Assembly (NCBI GenBank): GCA_027353165.1
Contig: DAIEHY010000003.1
Span: 1-41,033, forward strand
Origin: Desulfosporosinus sp.
Lineage (GTDB): Bacteria; Bacillota; Desulfitobacteriia; Desulfitobacteriales; Desulfitobacteriaceae
DNA length: 41,033 nt
Reading direction: 5' to 3'
In this document: in pieces, positions 31,806 to 40,119 of the stretch
Layout of the letters: each line of letters begins with the position of its first letter
How positions within the stretch are numbered: the stretch's first letter is position 1
Program-made: the position numbers and the translations under genes
Notes under the pieces: model-generated
The model's input: the letters and a program-made list of their open reading frames with translations, nothing else
Told to the model about the DNA's origin: nothing
The model's database searches: none

Positions 31806-33044
31806 TTACAGTGGGAAAATTACAGACATTGCATATTCAGGAACGCACTTCTTGCCCCAAATAGCATCGTGAATCATTCCGCGTTGGTTTTGACCAAACA
31901 AAGAACCGTAATACATACGCAAAGACACACCAGTATCAGGGTCTACTTCATTACCTGTAGGGAATGGCACTTCTTCTGGAAGCATCGGCATACCCAAGAA
32001 CAGAGGATTACCAGCAGTAATCATTCCCGCTCTGTGAGATGGCAACGCAGTAACTTGCATTCCAGCAGCAATCTCGAAGTTCAAGTTGCGAGTGTTACCA
32101 GCAGAAGCCTTCAATGGAGGATAAACATCAACTGTGACGTTACCAGCACTAGAAGCCGCATCAGCAGTAGCTCGGAATTGAACAGGGTTGCTTGATACCT
32201 TGTGACCGATGAATGTCAAATAGCGAAGGTTTGGTTGACCAGAAACACCGTCAGAGAATTGGAACTTGTCGAATTCTTTAACAGCGTCAGCATCCGTACC
32301 AGCACCAGAGAACACGATTTGAATAACCGCATCGTTAGCGTCCTTGACTACAGACACAACTGTGAGGACAGTACCGTCTTCACCGATTGTTCCAGCAGTG
32401 TGAACTGGAAGTAAGTTAGATACATAGAAGGCAGCTCTGTCGAAATCACCAACATCCCAACTGTTAGCTGCTTCATCGTTACGTCTTGGAGCGAACTGAT
32501 TCAATCCAGTGTTAACGATTGCAGATTGAGCAATATCACTCAAATAGAACTTAGTGTTGTCCTTCGCAGCACCGTAGTTACGATACATAGCAAGAGCAGC
32601 AGCCAATTGGCCATAAGAATTGATTGGTGTTATACCATCACCGTAGAAACGGTATGGAGATTCAACGCACACTGTCGCAATATCAGCTTCAATTTCAGAA
32701 GACATTTCCATGACAGCGGCTTTACCGAACTGCTTCATGTAATCCTCTACGTTGAAAATGAATTGTTGCGCTGTGAACGCATAGGAAACGTTAATCGCTT
32801 TATCAACGGTTAAGTTTTCAACACGTTGGTCAGCAGACTGGAATGTGGCCACTAGGCTTGAAGCAGTCGTGAAACGTGGTGGTAAATCGAAAGTCACTGT
32901 GTCGCCTAAGTTCGCAGTCAGCTTCTCGAAGTTCTTGAATTTCGTGTTAGCTGTGGCTACGAAGCAGTTCAAGTTCTGAAGGTAAGCCAGGTTCGACATC
33001 TGGTAGGTTTGCACTTGTTGCAAAATGTTATTTGGAACGGCCAT
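31806..33044 (-). CDS. Major capsid protein, P22 coat-like, 412 aa
   Basis: Features of the P22 gp5 group: N-terminal helix, ANLGDTVTFDLPPRF (about 44-58), a long spine-helix region with EIEADIA, a central inserted domain (about 215-300) and PLFLGMPMLPEEVPF near the end. Length is close to gp5 (430 aa). It follows the scaffold gene with 63 bp between, as in P22. It assembles the T=7-type procapsid around scaffold. Strong ribosome site GGAGAAGAAGAC. Confidence 0.8.
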   Translation of the reverse strand: MAVPNNILQQVQTYQMSNLAYLQNLNCFVATANTKFKNFEKLTANLGDTVTFDLPPRFTTASSLVATFQSADQRVENLTVDKAINVSYAFTAQQFIFNVEDYMKQFGKAAVMEMSSEIEADIATVCVESPYRFYGDGITPINSYGQLAAALAMYRNYGAAKDNTKFYLSDIAQSAIVNTGLNQFAPRRNDEAANSWDVGDFDRAAFYVSNLLPVHTAGTIGEDGTVLTVVSVVKDANDAVIQIVFSGAGTDADAVKEFDKFQFSDGVSGQPNLRYLTFIGHKVSSNPVQFRATADAASSAGNVTVDVYPPLKASAGNTRNLNFEIAAGMQVTALPSHRAGMITAGNPLFLGMPMLPEEVPFPTGNEVDPDTGVSLRMYYGSLFGQNQRGMIHDAIWGKKCVPEYAMSVIFPL

Positions 33045-33107
33045 GTCTTCTTCTCCAATGAAAATCCATATTCATCAGGAACAGACATGACCGTTTAAGG
33101 TTGGACT

Positions 33108-33890
33108 TCAGCCTTTTAAGTAGGAGGCTGATTTGAAGTCCCGTACATTCTTCGTACCACTGTCTGTTCCCACGGGCGAAGGCTTCAGACGGTTTAAGGG
33201 ATCTTGCGGTTCTTGCAAATTACGTTTTGCCTCGTCATTCCGTTTAATTGACTCGGAAAGCTTTGACAATTCGTTCTTGGCCATGCTGGGTGATTTCTCA
33301 ACCAATACTGCCAGGTCAGCCAACTTACCTGGATTCTTCCGCAGCTCATAAATTATGGCTGGGGTGTTATCCAATTGATTGGCTAAAAACACTAACTGTG
33401 GAAACTCAGCAGGGTTAAAATCGGCTGTAACTGCCTCAAAGTCTTCGAACATGTCTTTACCTTGAGCCATTTTGCCGAAATACTGCTGTGCTACCTGATT
33501 AACTTCTTGCTCGATTTGCTCTTGATGCCGCTTGGCTTCTTCTTCTTGCTGCTTCTGCTGTAACAGTTGCATCACCTGTTGCTGAATCTGTTGCGGGTCG
33601 ACTCCTTGTTGCTGCCCTTGTTGGGGTGGCTGTGGGGAACCAGTCTGCGCAGTATTCTGCAACCCTTGTTGCGCCTGTTGAGCCTGAAGCTGCTCAATCT
33701 GTTGCCGTGCTGCGTCTAGTTGCTCTTGCATTTTCTGCTCTCCTTTGCGTTTCGCCTTTTTAATCAGCTCATTCACTTGGGAAGCAGGAAGCATTTTCTC
33801 AGGTGGTGGAGTTTCAGCGTCTTGCGACACTTCTTCAGCACCCACATTAGTATCTTGCAATAAATCTTCTGCAATATCCTTTGCATCCAT
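33108..33890 (-). CDS. Scaffolding protein, Gln-rich coiled coil, 260 aa
   Basis: Acidic N-terminus, a long Gln-rich coiled coil (about 35-135: QEQLDAARQQIEQLQAQQAQQ; QQVMQLLQQKQQEEEAKRHQ) and a basic/mixed C-terminal segment (about 205-260), the part that binds coat in P22-like scaffolds. Between portal and coat genes, the usual position. Scaffold guides procapsid assembly and leaves before packaging. Confidence 0.8.
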   Translation of the reverse strand: MDAKDIAEDLLQDTNVGAEEVSQDAETPPPEKMLPASQVNELIKKAKRKGEQKMQEQLDAARQQIEQLQAQQAQQGLQNTAQTGSPQPPQQGQQQGVDPQQIQQQVMQLLQQKQQEEEAKRHQEQIEQEVNQVAQQYFGKMAQGKDMFEDFEAVTADFNPAEFPQLVFLANQLDNTPAIIYELRKNPGKLADLAVLVEKSPSMAKNELSKLSESIKRNDEAKRNLQEPQDPLNRLKPSPVGTDSGTKNVRDFKSASYLKG

Positions 33891-33899
33891 TGAAACCTC

Positions 33900-34118
33900 A
33901 CTGTTTCCGGTGTGACCGTGATCACCTGCCGTCCGTGGCAGTCCGACTATTTTGTCCGCATAGCTGCGTAAATGGCCTAGCGTCCTTTTAGTCTCAGGCT
34001 AGTCTGAGATACTACATGTAGTGTTAGTCCATCCTAGACAACACTACATCTTGTGTAATGAACTTAGTATAGCAACAATTCTTGCAAATGGAATAGATGT
34101 TAACCAACGGTTTAAATC
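33900..34118. promoter_or_regulatory. Hairpin-rich leader upstream of scaffold-coat genes
   Basis: The gap contains several hairpins: CTGCC/GGCAG (about 33938-33953), GTCTCAG/CTGAGAT (about 33991-34010), ACTACATGTAGT (about 34013-34024), and TAGTGTT/AACACTA around a 14-nt loop just after. A leftward promoter candidate lies near 34060-34090 (TTCCAT, 16 bp, TATACT), with an operator-like palindrome at 34100-34115 upstream. Confidence 0.45.
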
Positions 34119-34235
34119 TCACCTCAGACAATCCTTTTTAACCATTTTTTTAACCAATTTCTTATCCTGCTTAATATCGTCATGTTTCGCCTTCTTGGGC
34201 TTCTGGCGCATAGCACCTTTAGGCTTGTCTCTCAT
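34119..34235 (-). CDS. Very basic Lys-rich small protein, 38 aa
   Basis: Short frame starting at ATG 34235, overlapping the stop of the preceding gene as ATGA, behind GGGGAAGAAG. About 40 percent of residues are Lys or Arg. It could bind nucleic acid or the acidic scaffold; unrecognised. Confidence 0.5.
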   Translation of the reverse strand: MRDKPKGAMRQKPKKAKHDDIKQDKKLVKKMVKKDCLR

Positions 34236-34441
34236 TTCTTCTTCCCCAAAATTCTGTCAGCCTTGGCATCAATCTTAGCCTTGGCTGAAGGTGATAATTT
34301 ACCCTTATGCTCCATCTCTGAAGCGCGTGACTTAGCATTGCGGGCGTGACTCTTATTATTTACGGGATATTTCCTTTCAGCCGGAAGTGCAAAGTCAGAC
34401 TTCGGTAATTTATTCCGTGCTTTGCTTGTTAATTTTGCCAT
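34232..34441 (-). CDS. DUF6582-like basic small protein, 69 aa
   Basis: Sequence KARNKLPKSDFALPAERKYPVNNKSHARNAKSRASE followed by KLSPSAKAKIDAKADRIL matches a widespread phage and bacterial small basic family (DUF6582-type) often encoded among structural genes. Function unknown. ATG 34441 overlaps the stop of the Tad2-like gene (TAATG). Confidence 0.7.
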   Translation of the reverse strand: MAKLTSKARNKLPKSDFALPAERKYPVNNKSHARNAKSRASEMEHKGKLSPSAKAKIDAKADRILGKKK

Positions 34442-34701
34442 TATGCAAACTCCCAATCCTCAGCCATTAAATCGCCCATAGATGCAAGCCAAACTCCAAT
34501 ACTTCCATCTTGGTATTTCATATCTATATGAGGCCGGTAGGTTATCTCTGTACCTTCATCAAACATACCAAGCAATGGTGGTCTATTAACTTTGAAATTA
34601 GAACCATTAACCAAGAATACATATTGATCTTTACCATTCCATCCTGAGCGTTTTACAAGAGCACCGTTCTTTATTTCAACTAATGCTTCACTAAAATTCA
34701 T
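34441..34701 (-). CDS. tad2: DUF2829 protein, Tad2-like anti-Thoeris sponge candidate, 86 aa
   Basis: Clear DUF2829 pattern: MNFSEALVEIKNGALVKRSGWNGK (1-24), NRPPLLGMFDEGTEITYRPHID (about 39-60) and VWLASMGDLMAEDWEF at the end. Tad2, a DUF2829 protein, forms a tetramer that captures the cyclic ADP-ribose signal of Thoeris defence. Length matches Tad2 (about 90 aa). Many family members have untested function, so the activity is inferred. It lies in a chain of overlapping small genes after the portal, an accessory spot in the late operon. Start coupled to the upstream micro-gene (ATGA). Confidence 0.8.
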   Translation of the reverse strand: MNFSEALVEIKNGALVKRSGWNGKDQYVFLVNGSNFKVNRPPLLGMFDEGTEITYRPHIDMKYQDGSIGVWLASMGDLMAEDWEFA

Positions 34702-34799
34702 TTTTTTCTCCGATTAGGTTTACCTGCTTCCATTTCGCGCTTAACATTCTCACTAAAGCCCTTTCGAGTCTTAGCCTTCTTCCCCTTTACTAGTGGCAT
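34698..34799 (-). CDS. Basic micro-protein, 33 aa
   Basis: Begins MPLVKGKKAKTRKGFSENVK, like short basic phage proteins often found between portal and scaffold genes. ATG 34799 follows AAGGAG at about 8 nt. It overlaps the portal 3' end by 29 bases and the Tad2-like start by ATGA. Function unknown. Confidence 0.65.
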   Translation of the reverse strand: MPLVKGKKAKTRKGFSENVKREMEAGKPNRRKK

Positions 34800-36942
34800 T
34801 TTTTATCTCCTTCTCACGTAATTCGTGTTCTCTGTCTTTATGCTCAACTTCATGATGATGCTTACTGACATCCACGGCCATACTGACCGCAGTTCTAGCA
34901 TTCTCTGCGTCCAGCTTTTCTTGGCGTAATGCTTGGTCAACGCTTGCGCCCTGAATGTCCGCCATCACCTTTAGGAAATCGATATCTGCTTGCTTATTCT
35001 TCACAGCGTCATCGGTTGAAATCTTAGTTAAATCGACTTGCGCTTGGCGTTCACTTGCTTCGCGCTTCTGCTGAACCTTCATGATTTCAGCCTGAGCTTG
35101 CAGCATCATCACCTGTTTAGGATCGATTTGCTGCTGAGCCTGTTGCATTGCCATCTGTTGCGCTTGAGCTTGCTGTTGAGCAACTTCTTCCATGTATTGA
35201 CCAGCAGCCTGACGCAATCCTTCGATGCCACGAATATCGATATTGTCGAGCAGAATGCCAAGACCTTTGGTGTTAATGAAATTAGCGAACGATTCAGATG
35301 TTTGCATGAGCTGAATGATGGTCTCAAGGCTAATCTGCTTCTGTACGGCAAAGTTCACACCAGCCTCAACCTTGACATCAAGACTCATGGAATCGTAATT
35401 CATGTACGGATTTCCAGGCTTATTAATCGTCTGATATGAACGCTTGCCGTCAGGTTCAACAATAGGAATGCTACGTGGGGTTACATAGTACTTAGGAATC
35501 AGGTCAAGCAATTGCTGACAGACACGATTCCAGCCTTTCATGAACCCTACAGTGTAGGGCATCGCAGCAGCGTTAGAGTGCATTGCGCCTTGCATAATCG
35601 CTACACCTGACAATTCATTATTCTGAATGCCCAATGCTGCGTCATAGCTTCCAAGAATGCCTTGAATCAGATTGTCCGACATTTGGAATGTCTCGCTGAT
35701 TTGAGGCGGAATTGGTGTTCGGACTACTTCGCGCGGAGGCGGTAATTGAACATCTGGATTACCTTCATAGAATGCGTTGTAAAGCAGAGTTCCAGGCTTC
35801 TGAACGTCAATGTAGGCATCAATGTAATCTTCAGGAATGGATTCCACGCTTGCTATGAATTTGTGTTCGACCGTATTTTCAAGTTCATTGGCAAGTGACT
35901 GACCAGCGTAGTTCTTCAATCTCTGAGCATCGCGCACGTTATAAATATATGGGCGCGTCATTTGCTCAGCCGTGGAATCGTTATTGTCTCTTAGAATTGC
36001 GCTGTTACCATCAAAGAAAATCAGCGGCAGCATCGAGAAGCTTGTCTCAACTGGCGTATCAATCAGTTCAGCACCTGAGAAGGTATAGCGTGTAATCTTT
36101 TCAATCATTGTTTCACGCATTTTACCAATTGGAATTGGCGGCTGCTCGATATAACCCGCTTGGTTCCACATCTCTAACAATTGCTCGTAATGTTTCACGG
36201 AAACCACACGACCATTCGAAAGCTTAGTAATCTTCTCTTTCTTGTAATCTTTCTTGTCATACTGACACATTAATACAATGTCACGCTTAGCGGAACGGTA
36301 TGACCAATTGAAGCCTGAAAAACTACGGGCGTATTTTAATCCTTTAACTGCGTCAGAGCCGTATTCCTTCTCGACTTCTTCGCGCTCCTTGGGGAATAAC
36401 TGAAAACAGTAGCCACCATCACCCTTATGCGATTTACGAGCCAAAGGGTCGAAGCCACATAAGGTTGGGTCAAATACTCGATTCGCACATATTTTCTGAT
36501 CCATGGACATAGAAGATATGTAATCTGTATAGACTTCGACAACAGAAAAGCCGCCCACCAAAAGGTCAGTATATACGTCATAGCTAAATCCATCATTGTC
36601 GGAATCGTTCAAGATAGCGCGAAAATGTGCTTCAAGAAGGCTTAGTAATTGTGGGTCAATGTCATCAAAACCATCTTGTGCGCGAACCACGAACCCTGGT
36701 TCCATTCTGGAGAACTCACCACGCAATCGACTGATGTAGGCTTCCATCATATTGAACTCAATCTGAGGACGACCAAGCGTTGTTAATACCGCTATATCAT
36801 CTTCTGTCAGCGTAGACTTATATACAAACCGCATGAACTGATGAAATCTCTCATAGTTCGGGCGGAAATAGGTATAAGCCTGTTCAACAGACTGCTTAAT
36901 CTTATCGAGTTGCGTTGTATGCTTCCTAGCAATGACAGCCAT
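34771..36942 (-). CDS. Portal protein, P22-like, 723 aa
   Basis: Length is almost that of P22 gp1 (725 aa). The N-terminal region TLGRPQIEFNMMEAYISRLRGEFS (about 57-80) is typical of P22-type portals. The C-terminal 120 residues are Gln-rich helices (QQQAQAQQMAMQQAQQQ), equivalent to the P22 barrel. It forms the dodecameric ring through which TerL pumps DNA and to which the gp4-like protein binds. ATG 36942 is chosen for AGGA spacing; its TTG alternative overlaps the terL stop. Confidence 0.9.
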   Translation of the reverse strand: MAVIARKHTTQLDKIKQSVEQAYTYFRPNYERFHQFMRFVYKSTLTEDDIAVLTTLGRPQIEFNMMEAYISRLRGEFSRMEPGFVVRAQDGFDDIDPQLLSLLEAHFRAILNDSDNDGFSYDVYTDLLVGGFSVVEVYTDYISSMSMDQKICANRVFDPTLCGFDPLARKSHKGDGGYCFQLFPKEREEVEKEYGSDAVKGLKYARSFSGFNWSYRSAKRDIVLMCQYDKKDYKKEKITKLSNGRVVSVKHYEQLLEMWNQAGYIEQPPIPIGKMRETMIEKITRYTFSGAELIDTPVETSFSMLPLIFFDGNSAILRDNNDSTAEQMTRPYIYNVRDAQRLKNYAGQSLANELENTVEHKFIASVESIPEDYIDAYIDVQKPGTLLYNAFYEGNPDVQLPPPREVVRTPIPPQISETFQMSDNLIQGILGSYDAALGIQNNELSGVAIMQGAMHSNAAAMPYTVGFMKGWNRVCQQLLDLIPKYYVTPRSIPIVEPDGKRSYQTINKPGNPYMNYDSMSLDVKVEAGVNFAVQKQISLETIIQLMQTSESFANFINTKGLGILLDNIDIRGIEGLRQAAGQYMEEVAQQQAQAQQMAMQQAQQQIDPKQVMMLQAQAEIMKVQQKREASERQAQVDLTKISTDDAVKNKQADIDFLKVMADIQGASVDQALRQEKLDAENARTAVSMAVDVSKHHHEVEHKDREHELREKEIKNATSKGEEG

Positions 36943-36944
36943 GG

Positions 36945-38501
36945 TCAAATCCTTTTCTCGTAGGCTTTCTTCTTAAGCGCAGCGATTCTGTGATATTTAC
37001 TGCTGGCCTCTTGGGTAGTACTTCTAAACAATGCGTCCTTGTGTGTATGTATGTATAGCAATTTATCAATAAGAGCGATTCTTACGGCGTCTGAACAAGT
37101 ATCTGCAATATCATCATGCGCATGACTATCGTTATTGGTAATCTTCTTCATGTGATTCACGCACATTTCCGTATGTGTGCCATGTGCGGGAAGCGATACT
37201 TGCTTACTGGCTATGTAAGGCTGAATATCGATGAAGCGTTGCGACTTGGAACCGGATTTACGCGTTCTCTCGATTTCGCGCACCTTTAGCCCTCTCATGC
37301 CCTTCAGTATCGAAATAAGCGTCACGCCTGTAGATTTCTTCTCAATAAAAGCGGTTAATGGGGGCTGCTTGTGCCGTGCGCAATCCTGCCAAAAGTCTAA
37401 GAACTCAGTCTCAAGTCGCTTCGGTTCAACACGCATTTCACGACAGGCAATCCAATGCAGCCCCATTACCCCAGTCTGTCGCCCTAGGGTTTCAATATTG
37501 TATAGTCCCCAGAAGGAGAACACAGTCGCGTCATTGCGCGGGTCTTCTGTCTCTGCGGTATCGGCAGTGATGAATGTAATCGCATATTCTGGCTCTTCGG
37601 CCAATAACGGGAAATCTTCCGGCAAGAAGAGTCCACCACCTGCGGGCTGCGGGTCTTGCTGATGCTGCGCTGCAAATACATATCTGTCTTTTTCTTGCCT
37701 TATTTTCAACATGTCCAGTGGGAAGGCTTCGGGATAAAGTGCATTTCCTGCGTCATCGATTGACTTCAGTATGACTCTATCCCATTCATAGCCATCCTCA
37801 CCTGCAAGGAAGTAAGCAGGTAAGTCTTGTTCGTGTAACCGTTGTCCAATGAACACTATTGGTACGTTGATACCCCGTGGTCGCTGTTGGATGGTTTCAC
37901 GGAAATTTGTAATTACGCTTTCACGGATAATATCGGAGTGAACTTCGTCAGGCTTGTGGGAGTCATCGATAACGACTGCCCCACTGAATCGTTCAAGTCC
38001 AGGAAGACCCGCATTTCGCCCTGTGATAGCACCTGCTGAACCGAAAGCAGCGACAACTCCTCCTGCTTCTGTAGTAAAAGCATCTTTTGCTTGGGAATCG
38101 TCTCTAAGATGTACATCAAACAATGCCTTGTATTGGGGAAGCATCATTAAACGCTTCACGGTTTCAGTGTGGGTTGCTGCTAGGGTCTTAGCGTATGAGA
38201 TGTACAGAAAGTTACAGTCACCCCATTTTGCATAGCACCACGCAATCCAAAAACTGACGATAACAGACTTGCCATGGCCAGGCGGCACGTTAATCAATAG
38301 GCGTAGAGATTCGAGGCGCGTACATTTAGTTAATGCGCGACAGATGGTAATAAAGTGACTTTCCCTGCCTACAGGACGCGAGATAATAAAATCCCGACCT
38401 GTCAGCAGAGGGAAGAACGATTGTATGAAGAGCAGCAGACTACCCTTCAACTTGGCCGCAATTTCTGCGTTCTCAAGTTTTAGCTGTTGAGCTTTGTCCA
38501 T
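36945..38501 (-). CDS. terL: Terminase large subunit, 518 aa
   Basis: ATPase domain with Walker A PPGHGKS (73-79) and Walker B VVIDD (176-180). C-terminal RNase H-like nuclease with acidic residues in FITADTAETED and HDDIADTCSDA. It powers DNA packaging and cuts the concatemer. It stands directly upstream of the portal gene. The nearest TerS candidate is across the linear ends at 4283-4651. The leader contains a TCGCA/TGCGA hairpin near 38526-38538. Confidence 0.93.
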   Translation of the reverse strand: MDKAQQLKLENAEIAAKLKGSLLLFIQSFFPLLTGRDFIISRPVGRESHFITICRALTKCTRLESLRLLINVPPGHGKSVIVSFWIAWCYAKWGDCNFLYISYAKTLAATHTETVKRLMMLPQYKALFDVHLRDDSQAKDAFTTEAGGVVAAFGSAGAITGRNAGLPGLERFSGAVVIDDSHKPDEVHSDIIRESVITNFRETIQQRPRGINVPIVFIGQRLHEQDLPAYFLAGEDGYEWDRVILKSIDDAGNALYPEAFPLDMLKIRQEKDRYVFAAQHQQDPQPAGGGLFLPEDFPLLAEEPEYAITFITADTAETEDPRNDATVFSFWGLYNIETLGRQTGVMGLHWIACREMRVEPKRLETEFLDFWQDCARHKQPPLTAFIEKKSTGVTLISILKGMRGLKVREIERTRKSGSKSQRFIDIQPYIASKQVSLPAHGTHTEMCVNHMKKITNNDSHAHDDIADTCSDAVRIALIDKLLYIHTHKDALFRSTTQEASSKYHRIAALKKKAYEKRI

Positions 38502-38609
38502 GTAGGGGCAATCCTTTGCCAGATTCGCATCATGCGAGCCTAAATGAAGATATCAATGTTACATTAGCACAAAATTCGATAAAAACACTATATATTGTGT
38601 CTAGTTTAT

Positions 38610-39014
38610 CTAAAAATCACTAAATATAGCGATAGAATCAGGCAAAGTTTCCATCCACGGCAAGTATTCTTGAAATTGTATCGGTAATTTTACATTCCGA
38701 ATATCACGCGCAAGTCTAAATAATGGCGCAATTTGATATGGCTTCCATCCTGCTAATCCGCAACCGATTTGTGTGACCATGTACGTGTTTTCAGGAGTGT
38801 AGTCGGCGTAATTAAGAAAATCCGCCACGAACTTGTTGATTTGAACCAGGTCAAGACTTCTCGCGGGAGATTGCTTCGTGGGAATAGCGTATGAATTACC
38901 TTGTAGACCAACACCCTGACCAAGAATTGCACCATGCTTCTGAAGCGCACATAGGGCTGCGCCTTTCTTGTGAATTCCCAACAGGTTACTGCCAAATACG
39001 AATATATCAGCCAT
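38610..39014 (-). CDS. Macro-like phage non-structural protein, 134 aa
   Basis: Begins ADIFVFGSNLLGIHKKGAALCALQKHGAILGQG and has SYAIPTKQ (about 46-53) and YMVTQIGCGLAGWKPYQIAPLF (about 78-99). These are the marks of a phage family annotated as A1S_2505-like, whose layout recalls macrodomains, the ADP-ribose-binding fold. Macrodomain likeness is my inference from the Gly-rich loops. In a genome with NAD-related counter-defence genes, binding of ADP-ribose derivatives is worth testing. ATG 39014 follows AGGAG. Confidence 0.65.
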   Translation of the reverse strand: MADIFVFGSNLLGIHKKGAALCALQKHGAILGQGVGLQGNSYAIPTKQSPARSLDLVQINKFVADFLNYADYTPENTYMVTQIGCGLAGWKPYQIAPLFRLARDIRNVKLPIQFQEYLPWMETLPDSIAIFSDF

Positions 39015-39027
39015 TATTGCTCCTAAT

Positions 39028-39113
39028 TGGTGGAGAAGCTAGGATTCGAACCTAGACGGACTAGCCGACCGCAGGGTTACAGCCTGGTGCCCTTCCTAAT
39101 AGGCGTCTTCTCC
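39028..39113 (-). tRNA. tRNA-Tyr (anticodon GTA)
   Basis: Class II tRNA with a long variable arm. Perfect acceptor stem GGAGAAG/CTTCTCC, anticodon loop CTGTAAC (GTA), T-arm CTAGG-TTCGAAT-CCTAG, discriminator A and encoded CCA. The C-C mismatch at the top of the anticodon stem is the only flaw. Confidence 0.9.
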
Positions 39114-39118
39114 GAAGG

Positions 39119-39193
39119 TGGTTGCGGGAGAAGGAGTTGAACCTTCGACATGAGGAGTATGAACCATCTGTTCTACCACTGAACTACCCCGCG
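39119..39193 (-). tRNA. tRNA-Met (anticodon CAT), initiator-like acceptor end
   Basis: Starts CGCGGGG and ends TCCCGCA-A-CCA, giving the C1-A72 mismatch diagnostic of bacterial initiator tRNA-fMet. Anticodon loop TTCATAC reads CAT. However, the anticodon stem (GATGG/TCCTC) lacks the three G-C pairs of initiators and has one mismatch, and the D-stem pair 11-24 is T-A, of the elongator type. So it is a mosaic: initiator acceptor end on an atypical body. CCA is encoded. Confidence 0.85.
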
Positions 39194-39201
39194 ATTATCA
39201 T

Positions 39202-39276
39202 TGGCTCTGGTGGCTGGATTCGAACCAACATTGTACAGATTAACAGTCTGCTGCCTTACCTATAGGCTACACCAGA
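39202..39276 (-). tRNA. tRNA-Asn (anticodon GTT)
   Basis: Regular cloverleaf: acceptor TCTGGTG/CACCAGA, D-arm GCCT/AGGC, anticodon stem GCAGA/TCTGT with loop CTGTTAA (GTT), T-arm GTTGG-TTCGAAT-CCAGC, discriminator G as expected for Asn, and encoded CCA. Confidence 0.93.
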
Positions 39277-39281
39277 ATAAC

Positions 39282-40100
39282 TTAAATCCGCTCAGGATGC
39301 TTAATATCCTTCGCCATCTTATACACCGCTTCTAACAACATATAATGCCTGAAAATAGCGGCAAATGGCCGATAATACGGATGTGTTACAACTGTACCAA
39401 TATGCGGAAACATTGTCACATAAATTGGCGCAGTTAATGGCGCATTCTGTATATGTTCCCAGCTATCATGCCACCACATGTTCGTTGTCGCGTCAAATGC
39501 TTGCCACTTTCCGCCTATGTAAGCCTCATTGAACACATGACCTGGGTTCATCATGAAGCGATTCTTAATTCCTGCCTTCGTTAATAGCATGTGTAGCATA
39601 TTAGCATGGTCAGTACAGCAACCAATTCGTGAAGCAATCATCTGCGGAATGTGCTTGCTGATGTCCTCTTCAGGATTAAATATTCCGCCAGGATGGTCTT
39701 CATTCTTGAAAACGCAACCTACTTGCGAAACCTTCACAGGATTGCCATAACCCCACATGTGCGCAGTGACGTTCATCATGTAGAGCGTCAATAGCAAATC
39801 TGGGTCGCTTACATGCCATTCACGATTAATCTCATCTTGATAGATATCAAATTGCATTCTAACCGCTTCATACAAGGCATCTTCTGTAAGGATAGGACTA
39901 CGAGTAAGAAATTCTCGGTCAAACCATTCGCTCTTGTGGTTCACCGATAAATCTTGAATCTTAATGGTCTGAATGCGCGTAAAATCTACAATAGGCAGCG
40001 GAACCGCAGCAGCTAATTCGTGCCGAAATGCGTACCCTCCTGAAATCCCTATCATACTCACTGCCAGACACAGAATTCCTGGAATCAATAATTTTCTCAT
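39282..40100 (-). CDS. Secreted/anchored transglutaminase-like cysteine enzyme, 272 aa
   Basis: N-terminal signal or anchor helix (about residues 4-22). The C-terminal half has the transglutaminase-like core: GCCTDHANMLHMLLTKAGI (160-178, C162 the likely nucleophile), GHVFNEAYIGGKW (187-199, H188) and FDATTNMWW (202-210, D203). This Cys-His-Asp triad serves proteases, peptide cyclases or crosslinkers. The substrate is unknown; cell-envelope peptide or host-surface modification is plausible given the signal helix. It sits between tRNA genes in an accessory position. Start ATG 40100; ribosome site is weak (AGGGACATC). Confidence 0.8.
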   Translation of the reverse strand: MRKLLIPGILCLAVSMIGISGGYAFRHELAAAVPLPIVDFTRIQTIKIQDLSVNHKSEWFDREFLTRSPILTEDALYEAVRMQFDIYQDEINREWHVSDPDLLLTLYMMNVTAHMWGYGNPVKVSQVGCVFKNEDHPGGIFNPEEDISKHIPQMIASRIGCCTDHANMLHMLLTKAGIKNRFMMNPGHVFNEAYIGGKWQAFDATTNMWWHDSWEHIQNAPLTAPIYVTMFPHIGTVVTHPYYRPFAAIFRHYMLLEAVYKMAKDIKHPERI

Positions 40101-40119
40101 GATGTCCCTATCAACATTG

